Origin: Bariatricus massiliensis
Lineage (GTDB): Bacteria > Bacillota > Clostridia > Lachnospirales > Lachnospiraceae
Length of the DNA: 64,000 nt
Assembly: GCF_900086725.1 (NCBI RefSeq)
Contig: NZ_LT574835.1
Span: 2,501-66,500 of the forward strand
Direction of reading: 5' to 3'
A program made the translations under genes and the position numbers. Below, piece after piece: positions 51,507 to 60,961 of this stretch; the first letter of the stretch is position 1, and each line of letters begins with the position of its first letter. Below the pieces are notes generated by a model that worked only from the letters and a program-made list of their open reading frames with translations, searched no databases and was not told the DNA's origin.

Positions 51507-52898
51507 TTAACTTAAAATACTTCTTGCCACAGCTATTCCGTTAGCGCTGGCCTGTTGGAGGCCTCTTGTTACCGAAGCACCATCTCCCATAGCACGAAGT
51601 CCCGGAATGTTTGTTTTAAATTCTTTATCTACCACGACTTTATTAGAATAGAATTTTACTTCCACTCCGTATAACAATGTCTCGTCACTGGCAATCCCCG
51701 GCGTCACTTTATCAAGCGCCCTTATCATCTCATCGATAGCGACCATAATTCTATGTGGAAATACCAAGGACAAATCCCCCGGAACTGCATCTTTTAAAGT
51801 AGGAACGATGTTGTTCCGCACCAGACGTTCTTCGGTGGTACGGCGCCCTCTATTAAAATCTCCATAGCGCTGCACTAATATCTTCCCGTCGCAGAGCATG
51901 TTGCCGAGCTGTGCAATCTGCTTCCCATATTCTATCGGTGATTTAAACGGCTCCGTAAAGTTTTTGGATACCAATAACGCAAAATTGGTATTATGCGTCT
52001 TCATGTCCTTTGATTTATATGCATGCCCGTTCACCACGGCCAGCCCGCCGTCATAGTATTCAGTTGCTACTTCCCCTGACGGATTTGTACAGAAAACGCG
52101 TACTTTATCGTCAAAAGTCGGCGTGTAATAAACAAGCTTCGCCTCGTAAAGTTTCTCATTTAACTCTTTCATTATCTCATCGCGGACTTCCACCCGGACA
52201 CCGACGTCCACAGTACCATTTCTTGTCTCCACGCCATGCTCTTTGCAAATCCCCGAAAACCATTCAGACCCTTCCCGGCCTACCCCCGACACGATTTCCG
52301 GCGCATAGTACCTCTCACCCTTCTCGGTGACAATGCCTTTTGCCGCGCCGTCTTCTATAATGATATCCTTCACCATAGTCATGAATTTAATCTTTACCCC
52401 CTTCTCCAGAAGATATTCCTGAAGGCGGGTATAGATTTTATAGCCCTCTTCCGTTCCCAAATGCCGAATCGGACATTCAATCAATTTCAAGTTTGCGCGG
52501 ATGGCCTTCGCCCGGATATTTTCTATCGCTTCCTGATCCTCAATGCCGTACACTTTTTTATCTGCCCCGAATTTCAGATAAATGTCATCGGCCTCCTTTA
52601 ACAGAGCTGTTGTCTCTTCATATCCCAGTATTTCAGGCAGATTGCCCCCTACGTCCGGCGATAAAGAAAGTTTTCCGTCCGAAAATGCTCCCGCTCCGGC
52701 AAATCCTGTCGTAATCGAACACGGCTTACATCCTACACAAACCTTTGTCTTTCGCTTTGGACAGGCACGTTTCTCAATGGAACGCCCTTTTTCCACTATC
52801 AGCACCTTCATATCCGGCCTCTTCTCTATCAGCTCATGCGCACAGAAAATGCCCGACGGCCCGGCTCCTATTATAATCACATCATAATTATTTTCCAT
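51507..52898 (-). CDS. Uncharacterised NAD(P)/FAD-dependent dehydrogenase
   Basis: 463-residue flavoprotein. VIIIGAGPSGIFCAHEL at the N terminus binds FAD, and GLRAMGDGASVTRGLQQASANGIAVA closes the site at the C terminus. Between residues about 47 and 60 there is a cysteine group CPKRKTKVCVGCKPC followed by GFAGAGAFSDGKL, a feature of a widespread but unstudied FAD-dependent dehydrogenase family. The four cysteines could hold a metal or cluster. Start at 52898 has GAGGG upstream. It is transcribed alone, so the neighbours do not suggest a role. Confidence 0.8.
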   Translation of the reverse strand: MENNYDVIIIGAGPSGIFCAHELIEKRPDMKVLIVEKGRSIEKRACPKRKTKVCVGCKPCSITTGFAGAGAFSDGKLSLSPDVGGNLPEILGYEETTALLKEADDIYLKFGADKKVYGIEDQEAIENIRAKAIRANLKLIECPIRHLGTEEGYKIYTRLQEYLLEKGVKIKFMTMVKDIIIEDGAAKGIVTEKGERYYAPEIVSGVGREGSEWFSGICKEHGVETRNGTVDVGVRVEVRDEIMKELNEKLYEAKLVYYTPTFDDKVRVFCTNPSGEVATEYYDGGLAVVNGHAYKSKDMKTHNTNFALLVSKNFTEPFKSPIEYGKQIAQLGNMLCDGKILVQRYGDFNRGRRTTEERLVRNNIVPTLKDAVPGDLSLVFPHRIMVAIDEMIRALDKVTPGIASDETLLYGVEVKFYSNKVVVDKEFKTNIPGLRAMGDGASVTRGLQQASANGIAVARSILS

Positions 52899-53065
52899 AA
52901 TCATCCCTCGCTTTCGGGCATTTTACATCAATGCCCACAAAGTTAATCATAGCATTTAGACGCTGTCTTTTCAAGAATACCATTAGAGATTCTTTTTAAG
53001 TTTTATAACCTTTTCTAATAAATACAGGCAGATTATAAGAAATAATTTTAATTTCCTATATCTGC

Positions 53066-53626
53066 CTATTTAATAATATCAAGCAGTGAGTTGGACATTA
53101 AAAATACATAAAATTCCATAGCCTCATCCGCACTTAAATTGTGCTCTTTATCCATTATCCAATGTCGCAGTCCCCCTACAACAGTCAAGGCCTGAAATTC
53201 TACAAACACTTTTCTGTTCACAGGCCCCGGATACTTATCCACACTAAAATCATGATTTTTCAGGATTCCTTCCGCCAGCCGCTTTACCTGTTTGGTAAGA
53301 ATTTCTTCAAAACCATTTTGTCCCCCTACTTCAAACGCTTTCTGATAATACAACCGGTCTTTCTCCATCTTTTTAAATACTACGTGAATCGCTTCTTTCT
53401 CCATCCCATTTTCCGCAAGCTCCATCACATTGCCAAAAATTTCCTCTTCCAGAAGCCATTCCATCACCTCATATTTATCCTGAAAATAGTGATAGAAAGT
53501 GGGACGGATCACCCCCGCTCCGTCAGTAATCATTTTAATTGTAATCTTATCAAAAGTTCCCCTTTTCAGAAGCTCTTTAAAACTCTCCCCCAATAGGTTC
53601 CTCGTCGATTCCCTTTTTCTCTCCAT
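53066..53626 (-). CDS. TetR/AcrR family transcriptional regulator
   Basis: 186-residue TetR-type regulator. The N-terminal HTH is STRNLLGESFKELLKRGTFDKITIKMITDGAGVIRPTFYHYFQDKYEVMEWLL, similar to the DhaS/TetR branch, with a helical C-terminal domain. The start at 53626 is favoured; a GTG three codons upstream is possible. It is single and lies 60 bases beyond lacZ, with palindrome copy E between them. Its target is not evident; lacZ upstream on the same strand is one candidate. Confidence 0.85.
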   Translation of the reverse strand: MERKRESTRNLLGESFKELLKRGTFDKITIKMITDGAGVIRPTFYHYFQDKYEVMEWLLEEEIFGNVMELAENGMEKEAIHVVFKKMEKDRLYYQKAFEVGGQNGFEEILTKQVKRLAEGILKNHDFSVDKYPGPVNRKVFVEFQALTVVGGLRHWIMDKEHNLSADEAMEFYVFLMSNSLLDIIK

Positions 53627-53646
53627 ACACCTCACCTTACATCAAT

Positions 53647-53680
53647 GGGGACAGGTCCCGATGCGTTGGGACCTGTCCCC
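53647..53680. repeat. Palindromic intergenic repeat, copy E (imperfect centre)
   Basis: The 34-bp palindrome with GATGCGTT in place of AACGCGTT at its centre, 15 bases past the lacZ stop. Flanks TCAAT before and ATCGACAATT after match copy D. Confidence 0.88.
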
Positions 53681-53694
53681 ATCGACAATTATAG

Positions 53695-56600
53695 CTATTT
53701 TCTGTCAATTGGTACTATTTGGAAGCGAAATGTTTTATCTTCGCTCCCCCTTACAATATAAGCATCGTGGGCCCATGCCCCCCAGCTATTGTCGCCGCCT
53801 ACTCCCGTCTGTTCTGCGTTCAAGCGAAGTACGGAAGCGTACGGGCGTGGGAGTTCGTACAAGTGTCTTGCCTGCTCTAATTCGTGGCAGGTATAGGGCA
53901 GTACCGAAAATTCAAAGGGCTTTTCCGATTCTATCCTGATTCCGACGCCTTGTTCATCGGTAATCTCAAGCCATCTTACTGCCGTATGATTTCCACATTC
54001 CTGCGGAACCACATACCCCGGGAGCCCGGCTTCCGCCGTGGTCTCATAGACTCCCATGCGTCCACCGCACATCCGGTCTTGATATGTCTCTTCCGGCCCA
54101 AGTCCATACCAGCGCACGTGAGAAAACTCTCGTGGAAGCTTCCATGCCATTCCAAAGCAAGGCATATCTGGCAAACCTTCTTTTCCGGTAAAGCGCTCCT
54201 CCACCTGCATCACACCACTGCCGTTCACTTGATAATCCAGCTCACAGACGGCCCCGTCGCCAAGGCTATAAGCGGCACTGATACACGCTCCGCCTTCTAC
54301 CGTTTTTTGTGAAGTTTCCAGAAGCTGGGGATACAAAGATGCCGTCTTCCACATCGCACAGCGCTCCGCCATATGATTTCCTTCATCATTGTCCGTTGGA
54401 GCTCTCCAGAAATTCGGAAGCAAGGTATTTTTTATGTCGTACACCAGCTCCCTGCCGCCAATTTTATAAGAAGAAAGTCTGCCCGTCAGCTTTTGAAACT
54501 GTACCTTATTTTCATCGCATACTATCGAAAAATTGCTGTCCCCATCAATGATGCAATTACTCTGTTCAAATTCCGCTCCGGTATTCCTTACACCTTGTCC
54601 TTTCACTTCCGACATCACGATATCCTGTCCAAAGCACAATTCCCAGTTCGCTTCGCCATATTCATTTTGCTCCGCTAGTACAAGGGCCGCCGTCCTTACA
54701 TATTCTCCCGGCTCGGCTGGACATGCCAAATCGCATGCAAAAAATGCTTCTTTGCCCGGCGCAAGCTCGAACGGCATACTGCCGCTGCGAATAGTCTCAC
54801 CTTCCCGCTCCAGCGACCAATTCAGCCGAAGATAGTTCCCCGTTGAGAACAACATCCTGCTCTCCACTCGTACACCTTGCTCTTCCGGGTACAGACGGTA
54901 AGGCTGATAAAGGTATTTGACCTCCTGCACCTTGGGCGATATTCCCCGGTCACCGTACACAAGCCCGTCTGTACAAAAGTTGTAATTTGTCGGCCGGTCC
55001 CCAAAATCTCCGCCATATGCCAGATACTCTTCCCCAAATACATCCTTCTTAAAAAGGGATTGATCGATATAGTCCCAGATAAACCCACCACAATACTGAG
55101 GATACTTGTCCAAAAGTTCCACATACTCATGGAGATTTCCACAAGAATTCCCCATGGCGTGCGAATACTCACATAGTATATATGGCTTTTCAGGATTATG
55201 CTTCAAATATGTCTCTGCCGCTTCCGGCGACGCGTACATATGGCTCTCGAAATCCGTAGTACCCGCCCACCTGCGGTCATGGCACACATTTTCATAGTGC
55301 ACCGGACGGGACGCGTCCCTGCCGCGAAAATATTCACTCATGTCATACAGATTCTGGCCGCTCCAAGACTCATTCCCCACGCTCCACGAAAAGATACAAG
55401 GGTGGTTCTTATCCCGCTCCAGCATAGCCTCCGCACGGCTCAGACACGCCTCCCGCCATTCGGGGTAGTCCCCGGGAAGTGTATGCTCAAAGTTTTTCAC
55501 ATGCCACGTCCCGTGCGTCTCCAAATTTGCCTCATCCATCACGTAAATCCCATAGCGGTCGCACAGCTCGTACCAATATCTCTGGTTCGGATAATGACTC
55601 GTCCGCACCGCATTGAAATTATACTTTTTCAAGAAACAGATGTCCCACTCCATCTCTTCATTTCCGATGGCACGGCCCTTTCTGGCCGAAAACTCATGCC
55701 GGTTCACACCGTTTAAAATTAATCGTTTTCCATTTATATAAAGTACCGCGTCCTTAATTTCCACTTTTCGGAATCCAATGCCCTGCGTCACAGCCTCCAC
55801 TACGCCGCCATTTTTATCAAGCACAGACAAAAGCAGCCGGTATAAGTTCGGTTCTTCCGCGCTCCACAACTCTGCATGCGGAACTTCACAGGACAGTGCA
55901 AACTGGTTTGTGTTGACAGAATCTGTCTCCACCCGTTCACAGAACCCGCTTAAAATTTCTTTGCCTTTCGGATTGTATAGGCTCCACCCCAGACTGCTCT
56001 GGTTCGCACCCGCTCCGTCCAGCATAATTTTCGCATTCAATATCCCTTTTGTATAAGACGCCTCCACATCTACCACAGCGTCAATATCTCGAATATGTAC
56101 TTCGGGCAGGGCTGTCACTTTTACAGAGCGAATGATTCCTCCCATACGCCAAAAATCCTGATCCTCAAGCCAGCTGCCCGAAGAAAACCGATACACTTCT
56201 ACCGCAAGCTTATTACGGCCCGCTTTGACGTACTCTGTTATGTCAAATACAGCCGGTGTATAACTATCCTCGCTATACCCTACATATTCACCGTTCAGCC
56301 AGCAGTGAAACGCGGTTTCCACCCCTTCAAAGTGGAGCTGCAGCCGTTTTCCTTCCATATGCCTCGGAATAGAAAAATACCGTACATAACATCCGGTTGG
56401 ATTCTTCTCCTTTGGAATCTTATGCGGTTCTAACGCCTCATTTCCGTCCCACGGATAATCCGTATCCGTATACTGCGGATACCCATTCCCACATAACTCC
56501 ATCTGCGCCGGAACAGGGATTTCCTCCCATCCCGTACAGGAATAGTCTTCTCGCTCGAATCCAGCGGGCGCCGCCTCCGGATTTGGTACATAAACAAATT

Positions 56601-56757
56601 TCCACGTCCCATCAAGACTTTTCGAAAGACTCATCCCCTTGTCCGCAAGAGCCTCATCCACAGATTCATACCAACGGTGATCCGAGACAGGCCTTAAGCG
56701 GTTTTCCGCAAAAAATTCCGGGTTCTCCAGATTCCACAGTTTTTTCTTTATATCCAT
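53695..56757 (-). CDS. lacZ: Beta-galactosidase (GH2, LacZ type)
   Basis: 1020-residue glycoside hydrolase family 2 enzyme, the length of E. coli LacZ. The start KKLWNLENPEFFAENRL and RHMEGKRLQLHFEGVETAFHCWLNGEYVGYSEDSYTPA form the sugar-binding domain. The catalytic acid/base is the Glu in SWSVGNESWSG and the nucleophile the Glu in ILCEYSHAMGNS. The C-terminal beta-gal small domain is present. There is no signal peptide, so it acts on imported lactose or galactosides, but no lactose transporter is next to it. The ribosome site is AAGGAG. Confidence 0.95.
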   Translation of the reverse strand: MDIKKKLWNLENPEFFAENRLRPVSDHRWYESVDEALADKGMSLSKSLDGTWKFVYVPNPEAAPAGFEREDYSCTGWEEIPVPAQMELCGNGYPQYTDTDYPWDGNEALEPHKIPKEKNPTGCYVRYFSIPRHMEGKRLQLHFEGVETAFHCWLNGEYVGYSEDSYTPAVFDITEYVKAGRNKLAVEVYRFSSGSWLEDQDFWRMGGIIRSVKVTALPEVHIRDIDAVVDVEASYTKGILNAKIMLDGAGANQSSLGWSLYNPKGKEILSGFCERVETDSVNTNQFALSCEVPHAELWSAEEPNLYRLLLSVLDKNGGVVEAVTQGIGFRKVEIKDAVLYINGKRLILNGVNRHEFSARKGRAIGNEEMEWDICFLKKYNFNAVRTSHYPNQRYWYELCDRYGIYVMDEANLETHGTWHVKNFEHTLPGDYPEWREACLSRAEAMLERDKNHPCIFSWSVGNESWSGQNLYDMSEYFRGRDASRPVHYENVCHDRRWAGTTDFESHMYASPEAAETYLKHNPEKPYILCEYSHAMGNSCGNLHEYVELLDKYPQYCGGFIWDYIDQSLFKKDVFGEEYLAYGGDFGDRPTNYNFCTDGLVYGDRGISPKVQEVKYLYQPYRLYPEEQGVRVESRMLFSTGNYLRLNWSLEREGETIRSGSMPFELAPGKEAFFACDLACPAEPGEYVRTAALVLAEQNEYGEANWELCFGQDIVMSEVKGQGVRNTGAEFEQSNCIIDGDSNFSIVCDENKVQFQKLTGRLSSYKIGGRELVYDIKNTLLPNFWRAPTDNDEGNHMAERCAMWKTASLYPQLLETSQKTVEGGACISAAYSLGDGAVCELDYQVNGSGVMQVEERFTGKEGLPDMPCFGMAWKLPREFSHVRWYGLGPEETYQDRMCGGRMGVYETTAEAGLPGYVVPQECGNHTAVRWLEITDEQGVGIRIESEKPFEFSVLPYTCHELEQARHLYELPRPYASVLRLNAEQTGVGGDNSWGAWAHDAYIVRGSEDKTFRFQIVPIDRK

Positions 56758-56833
56758 ATTGCCTACTCCTTATTTATACTTGACGCTTTATACAACTCAC
56801 ACAAATTGTCTGAATTGCGTCAGAATTGTAGAA

Positions 56834-56867
56834 GGGGACGGGTCCCAACGCGTTGGGACCTGTCCCC
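56834..56867. repeat. Palindromic intergenic repeat, copy F (one mismatch)
   Basis: The 34-bp palindrome with G replacing A in the first arm (GGGGACGGGTCCC), nine bases after the purH stop codon. The preceding CAGAATTGTAGA matches the flank of copy C. Confidence 0.88.
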
Positions 56868-56876
56868 TTTAACCTT

Positions 56877-58055
56877 TTAATGGTGGAATAATCTGATTCC
56901 GGTAAATGCCATCGCCATGCCATACTTGTTGCAGGCAGCAATTACATTATCATCTCTCACAGAGCCCCCGGGCTGTGCCACATATTTTACACCGCTCTTA
57001 TGTGCGCGTTCAATGTTATCACCAAAGGGGAAGAAAGCGTCTGAGCCGAGCGCCACATCTGTCATCTTGTCCAGCCATGCGCGTTTCTCTTCTCGTGTAA
57101 ACACTTCCGGCTTTTCTTCAAATGTGTTCTCCCACACGCCGTCAGCCAGCACATCCATATATTCTTCACCGATATAAAGGTCAATGGCATTATCTCTGTC
57201 GGCACGTCCGATACCTTCTTTGAACTTCAAGCCAAGAACCTTCGGATTCTGGCGGAGCCACCAATTGTCTGCTTTCTGGCCGGCGAGGCGTGTACAGTGG
57301 ATACGGGACTGCTGTCCTGCACCGATACCGATTGCCTGTCCGCCTTTTACATAGCACACGGAATTGGACTGGGTATATTTGAGTGTTATCATAGAGATTG
57401 CCAAATCAATTCTGGCCCCCTCCGGTATCTCTTTATTCTCAGTTACGATATTAGAGAAGAACTCCTCGTCTATCTTCAATTCGTTTCTCCCCTGCTCAAA
57501 GGTGATGCCAAACACATCCTTATGCTCCAGTGGAGCCGGTACATAATCCGGATCGATCTGAATCACATTATAGTTTCCTTTTTTCTTCTGCTTTAATATC
57601 TCCAGCGCTTCCGGCTCATACCCCGGAGCGATTACGCCGTCTGATACTTCTCTTTTAATGAGCTTCGCAGTGTCCACATCGCAGACATCAGACAGGGAAA
57701 TGAAATCCCCGAAAGAAGACATTCTGTCCGCTCCTCTCGCTCTGGCATACGCACAAGCCAGAGGGGAAAGTTCTCCTAAATCGTCTACCCAGTATATCTT
57801 AGCCAGCGTATCTGTCAGCGGAAGCCCCACTGCCGCTCCGGCCGGGGAAACATGCTTGAAAGAAGTGGCGGCTGGAAGCCCTGTAGCCTTTTTCAGCTCA
57901 CTCACGAGAAGCCAGCCGTTAAACGCGTCAAGGAAGTTAATATATCCCGGGCGTCCGCAGAGTACCTGAATCGGCAGGTCACTTCCATCCTGCATATAAA
58001 TCCTAGATGGTTTTTGATTAGGGTTACATCCATACTTTAATTCTAATTCTTTCAT
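56877..58055 (-). CDS. purH: AICAR transformylase (PurH transformylase domain only)
   Basis: 392-residue protein corresponding to the formyltransferase half of PurH. It starts with KELELKYGCNPNQKPSRIYM, has the catalytic Lys-His pair in SFKHVSPAGAA, and ends with AQPGGSVRDDNVIAACNKYGMAMAFTGIRLFHH. It formylates AICAR to FAICAR in purine synthesis. The IMP cyclohydrolase half found in standard PurH is missing and is replaced by a PurO-type gene directly upstream. The start at 58055 has AAAGGAG 11 bases away; a longer frame overlaps purO. Confidence 0.92.
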   Translation of the reverse strand: MKELELKYGCNPNQKPSRIYMQDGSDLPIQVLCGRPGYINFLDAFNGWLLVSELKKATGLPAATSFKHVSPAGAAVGLPLTDTLAKIYWVDDLGELSPLACAYARARGADRMSSFGDFISLSDVCDVDTAKLIKREVSDGVIAPGYEPEALEILKQKKKGNYNVIQIDPDYVPAPLEHKDVFGITFEQGRNELKIDEEFFSNIVTENKEIPEGARIDLAISMITLKYTQSNSVCYVKGGQAIGIGAGQQSRIHCTRLAGQKADNWWLRQNPKVLGLKFKEGIGRADRDNAIDLYIGEEYMDVLADGVWENTFEEKPEVFTREEKRAWLDKMTDVALGSDAFFPFGDNIERAHKSGVKYVAQPGGSVRDDNVIAACNKYGMAMAFTGIRLFHH

Positions 58056-58071
58056 CTTCCAGACTGCTCCT

Positions 58072-58785
58072 TTATTTGTTCTTATTGACAATTTTTGTCT
58101 CGTATTTACCAGTTGCAATATCGATATAGCGCACGAACAGTGATACCTTATTATCCGCGTTCAGACTGTTCCACAATGTGCCGGTAAACGCGTCCATATC
58201 GTCGGGTATGCCTATTACCTTAGGCTCCCCCTCAAAACTCGGAAGTGGATTGCCGTCGCACATATATGTATGGATAAAACGCCCTTCCCCTGCTTTAGGG
58301 CTCTCATAAGCATATGTAAAACGATTGCAGGAGGACGGATCACCGTTGTTACTCTTTAAAATAGACATTGCATAATTATAAGTTCCGTTCTCAATATGAA
58401 GAATTCCAGATATCCGAGGAGTATAATTTGGCCCGTCCGGCTCGAACTCCCGGCTTCTCAGCGACTGCTCGAATGTCATCTGCTTATCCATGCCTTCATA
58501 AATCGTATCCGTCTGGTCCCCATTTGTTACAATTGTCTTGTTGCCCAGCACTCTGACCGGTGCATAGATGATTAAACTTGGATCGGTGAGCTTGGATTCA
58601 TCGAAAGCCTGTGTACGGATTCCTTCCCCGTCTTCTACAAATACACGGTTACGGCTGTTCTCACTTCTTCCCATGATAAAATAGGCGGTCACCGCCTTAG
58701 TACCGTCGGCTGACTTTCCAATAATAATTCCTCTTCCAGGATAAGAGTTGCCCTTAAGCTCTTGTTCAATTGATAACATTTCCAT
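58072..58785 (-). CDS. purO: IMP cyclohydrolase, PurO type
   Basis: 237-residue protein of the archaeal-type IMP cyclohydrolase family. YPGRGIIIGKSADGTKAVTAYFIMGRSENSRNRVF near the N terminus is the family signature, and the rest has the NTN-hydrolase-like pattern (SILKSNNGDPSSCNRFTYAYESP). It closes FAICAR to IMP, the last step of de novo purine synthesis. It lies 16 bases before the transformylase gene, so the two replace bifunctional PurH. The start has AAAGGAG upstream. Confidence 0.9.
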   Translation of the reverse strand: MEMLSIEQELKGNSYPGRGIIIGKSADGTKAVTAYFIMGRSENSRNRVFVEDGEGIRTQAFDESKLTDPSLIIYAPVRVLGNKTIVTNGDQTDTIYEGMDKQMTFEQSLRSREFEPDGPNYTPRISGILHIENGTYNYAMSILKSNNGDPSSCNRFTYAYESPKAGEGRFIHTYMCDGNPLPSFEGEPKVIGIPDDMDAFTGTLWNSLNADNKVSLFVRYIDIATGKYETKIVNKNK

Positions 58786-58859
58786 GCCTGATTCTCCTTT
58801 TATAATTTATCGCTTTTGATATTATAACCCGATTCTATGACATATTTCCAGTCTTTCTC

Positions 58860-59448
58860 CTAATTTTTTCTCAATTTACGCGAAAGCTGTCGTTTCAGCA
58901 GTGCATTTAATACAAATGACTGTACCGCCGAAAATGCGATACCAAGTATGACCGACCATACTCCGTATTGAAATATTCCAAGCAGCAGCACACTGGTGTT
59001 GATTCCGAACATCACCGCCGCCACATTGATGCGCTCATTTTTTTCGTGCAGAATCAGCGCCACTGTGTCAAAGCTCACCGCGGTCGCCCCTTGACTGATA
59101 CAGAGATAGTACCCACATCCCACCATCACCGCCGCCAGTAGTGCTGCGGCCGGGCGAAATAGCGGCAAGTCCATTCCAAGTGCATGGAATCCACTAAAAA
59201 ACACCATGTAGCAGATGCCGCCCACAATGGTGCCTTTGAAATATTCTTTTCCCAGAAAAACATAGCAGAGTATCAACATCAAAATAGTTATCAAATCAGC
59301 TATCACCGCAGTATCCCAGCCAATAAGCGGGGCCACGATCATAGAAAAACTGGTCACCCCCTCCATTCACAATCTTCTGCGGCACCGTAAGAAATGCATA
59401 GGCCGACGTCATAAGAAGATTTCCCATGATTATTTTCACATACCTCAT
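58860..59448 (-). pseudogene. YitT-family membrane protein gene with a one-base frameshift
   Basis: Two frames together encode one YitT/DUF161-type membrane protein. The first gives MRYVKIIMGNLLMTSAYAFL and on to VPQKIVNGG, and the second continues VTSFSMIVAPLIGWDTAVIADL to the end with five more hydrophobic segments. The break is at a run of five C at 59357-59361 (five G in the coding strand); removing one base restores a 195-residue protein. The total of 589 bases is one more than a multiple of three. It may be a true mutation, a variable tract or a sequencing error. Confidence 0.8.
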
Positions 59449-59575
59449 CCTCTGTTCCCCCTGTTTTTTCTCTTCCCCTATTATACACGATTCAACGCTC
59501 TTTTTCACCACATTCTTGCTGTTAGGCCGAAGGCATGATAAAATGGTAAAGATATCAAAAAGGAAGTGAAGAGAT

Positions 59576-60937
59576 TTGCATACAAATCAAGTAGACTTTT
59601 CCGGCGAAAATATCCGCCATAGCATCCTGTCCGTGGCCGCTCCCATGCTGACCGCGCAGGTGCTGAATCTGTTGTATAATATTATAGACCGCATATATAT
59701 CGGAAAGATTCCGGGGGAGGGCACCATCGCGCTGGCAGGTCTGGGCTTGTGTTTTCCTATCATCACCATGGTCACCGCATTCGCCAATCTATTCGGCCTC
59801 GGCGGGGCGCCGCTGTGCTCCATAGCCCGTGGGCAGAACGACCTCCCATTAGCCAGAAAGATTATGACAAACGCATATTTTATGTTACTTACATGCGGGG
59901 TCCTGCTTACCGCTCTTGGAATCATTTTCCACAGGCCTCTGCTGTATTTATTCGGAGCCAGCGCCTCCACCTATCCTTATGCCTCCGGTTACATGGTTAT
60001 CTACCTGCTGGGTACCATATTTGTCATGACATCTCTGGGGCTGAACCCCTACATTAACAGTCAGGGATTTGCCAAAATAGGAATGCTGACAGTCCTTCTT
60101 GGCGCAGTATCCAATATCATTTTAGACCCTATTTTTATTTTTGTCTTTCACCTCGGGGTGAAGGGCGCCGCAATTGCAACGGTTATCTCACAGCTCCTAT
60201 CTGCCGTCTGGGTACTTGGTTTCCTGCGCGGAGAAAAGGCAGAACTGAGACTTCATTTCTCCGGATTTAGACCGGACTTTAAGTGCATCGGCCAGATTGC
60301 GGCACTCGGTACAGCCAGCTTCGTGATGTCCTGCACAGACAGCCTTGTGCAAATCGTGTGCAACGCGACACTTTCCATTTATGGAGGGGACATTTATATC
60401 AGTGCGATGACGGTAATCAACAGCGTACGCCAGATTGCCCAGACACCCGTCATGGCAATCAGCGACGGTGCCTCCCCTGTCATCAGCTACAATTACGGTG
60501 CAGGAGCCTACCAGCGGGTACGAAAGGCAATCCGCTTCATGACGCAGCTGGGCTTCGGCTACACCCTAATATTCTGGGGGCTTTTGTCGGCGTTTCCCGC
60601 TTTTTTTATCCGGATTTTCAACCGGGACGCTGGGCTGCTTGCAGTATCCGTCCCTGCCCTGCACATATATTTCTTCGGCTTTTTTATGATGGCTTTCCAA
60701 TTTTCCGGGCAGAGCGTATTCAAATCTTTGAACAAGGCAAAGCATGCCGTTTTCTTCTCCATACTGCGAAAAGCTATCATCGTCATTCCACTGACATTAC
60801 TGCTCCCCCGCCTTGGAAATCTGGGTGTGAACGGGGTATTTTTAGCAGAGCCGATTTCAAATTTTATAGGCGGCCTTGCCTGTTACATAACAATGCGTGC
60901 GACCGTCATGCCAGAATTAAGGCATCCCCATTCGTAA
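59576..60937 (+). CDS. MATE family efflux transporter
   Basis: 453-residue multidrug and toxic compound extrusion protein with about 12 hydrophobic segments and the internal repeat of the family. The N-terminal IRHSILSVAAPMLTAQVLNLLYNIIDRIYIGKI and the later AISDGASPVISYNYGAGAYQRVRKAIRF are typical. The start is a TTG at 59576 with AGGAAG upstream; the next Met is already inside the first membrane helix. Substrate unknown. It precedes azlC by 24 bases and may share its transcript. Confidence 0.9.
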   Translation: MHTNQVDFSGENIRHSILSVAAPMLTAQVLNLLYNIIDRIYIGKIPGEGTIALAGLGLCFPIITMVTAFANLFGLGGAPLCSIARGQNDLPLARKIMTNAYFMLLTCGVLLTALGIIFHRPLLYLFGASASTYPYASGYMVIYLLGTIFVMTSLGLNPYINSQGFAKIGMLTVLLGAVSNIILDPIFIFVFHLGVKGAAIATVISQLLSAVWVLGFLRGEKAELRLHFSGFRPDFKCIGQIAALGTASFVMSCTDSLVQIVCNATLSIYGGDIYISAMTVINSVRQIAQTPVMAISDGASPVISYNYGAGAYQRVRKAIRFMTQLGFGYTLIFWGLLSAFPAFFIRIFNRDAGLLAVSVPALHIYFFGFFMMAFQFSGQSVFKSLNKAKHAVFFSILRKAIIVIPLTLLLPRLGNLGVNGVFLAEPISNFIGGLACYITMRATVMPELRHPHS

Positions 60938-60961
60938 AACAACTATACAGGAGAGGTATTT

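Noticed and set aside
26442..56867. The six palindromes as a CRISPR array or as phage attachment sites
   Set aside because: They are kilobases apart with housekeeping genes between them, lack spacers, and no integrase or cas gene is present.
26442..56867. The six palindromes as ordinary rho-independent terminators
   Set aside because: No T-run follows in either orientation, and copy D comes after a separate good terminator. A role in RNA stability remains possible.
58860..59511. Two separate small membrane-protein genes
   Set aside because: The two frames are consecutive parts of one YitT-type protein joined by a single extra base; the downstream part lacks a ribosome site of its own.
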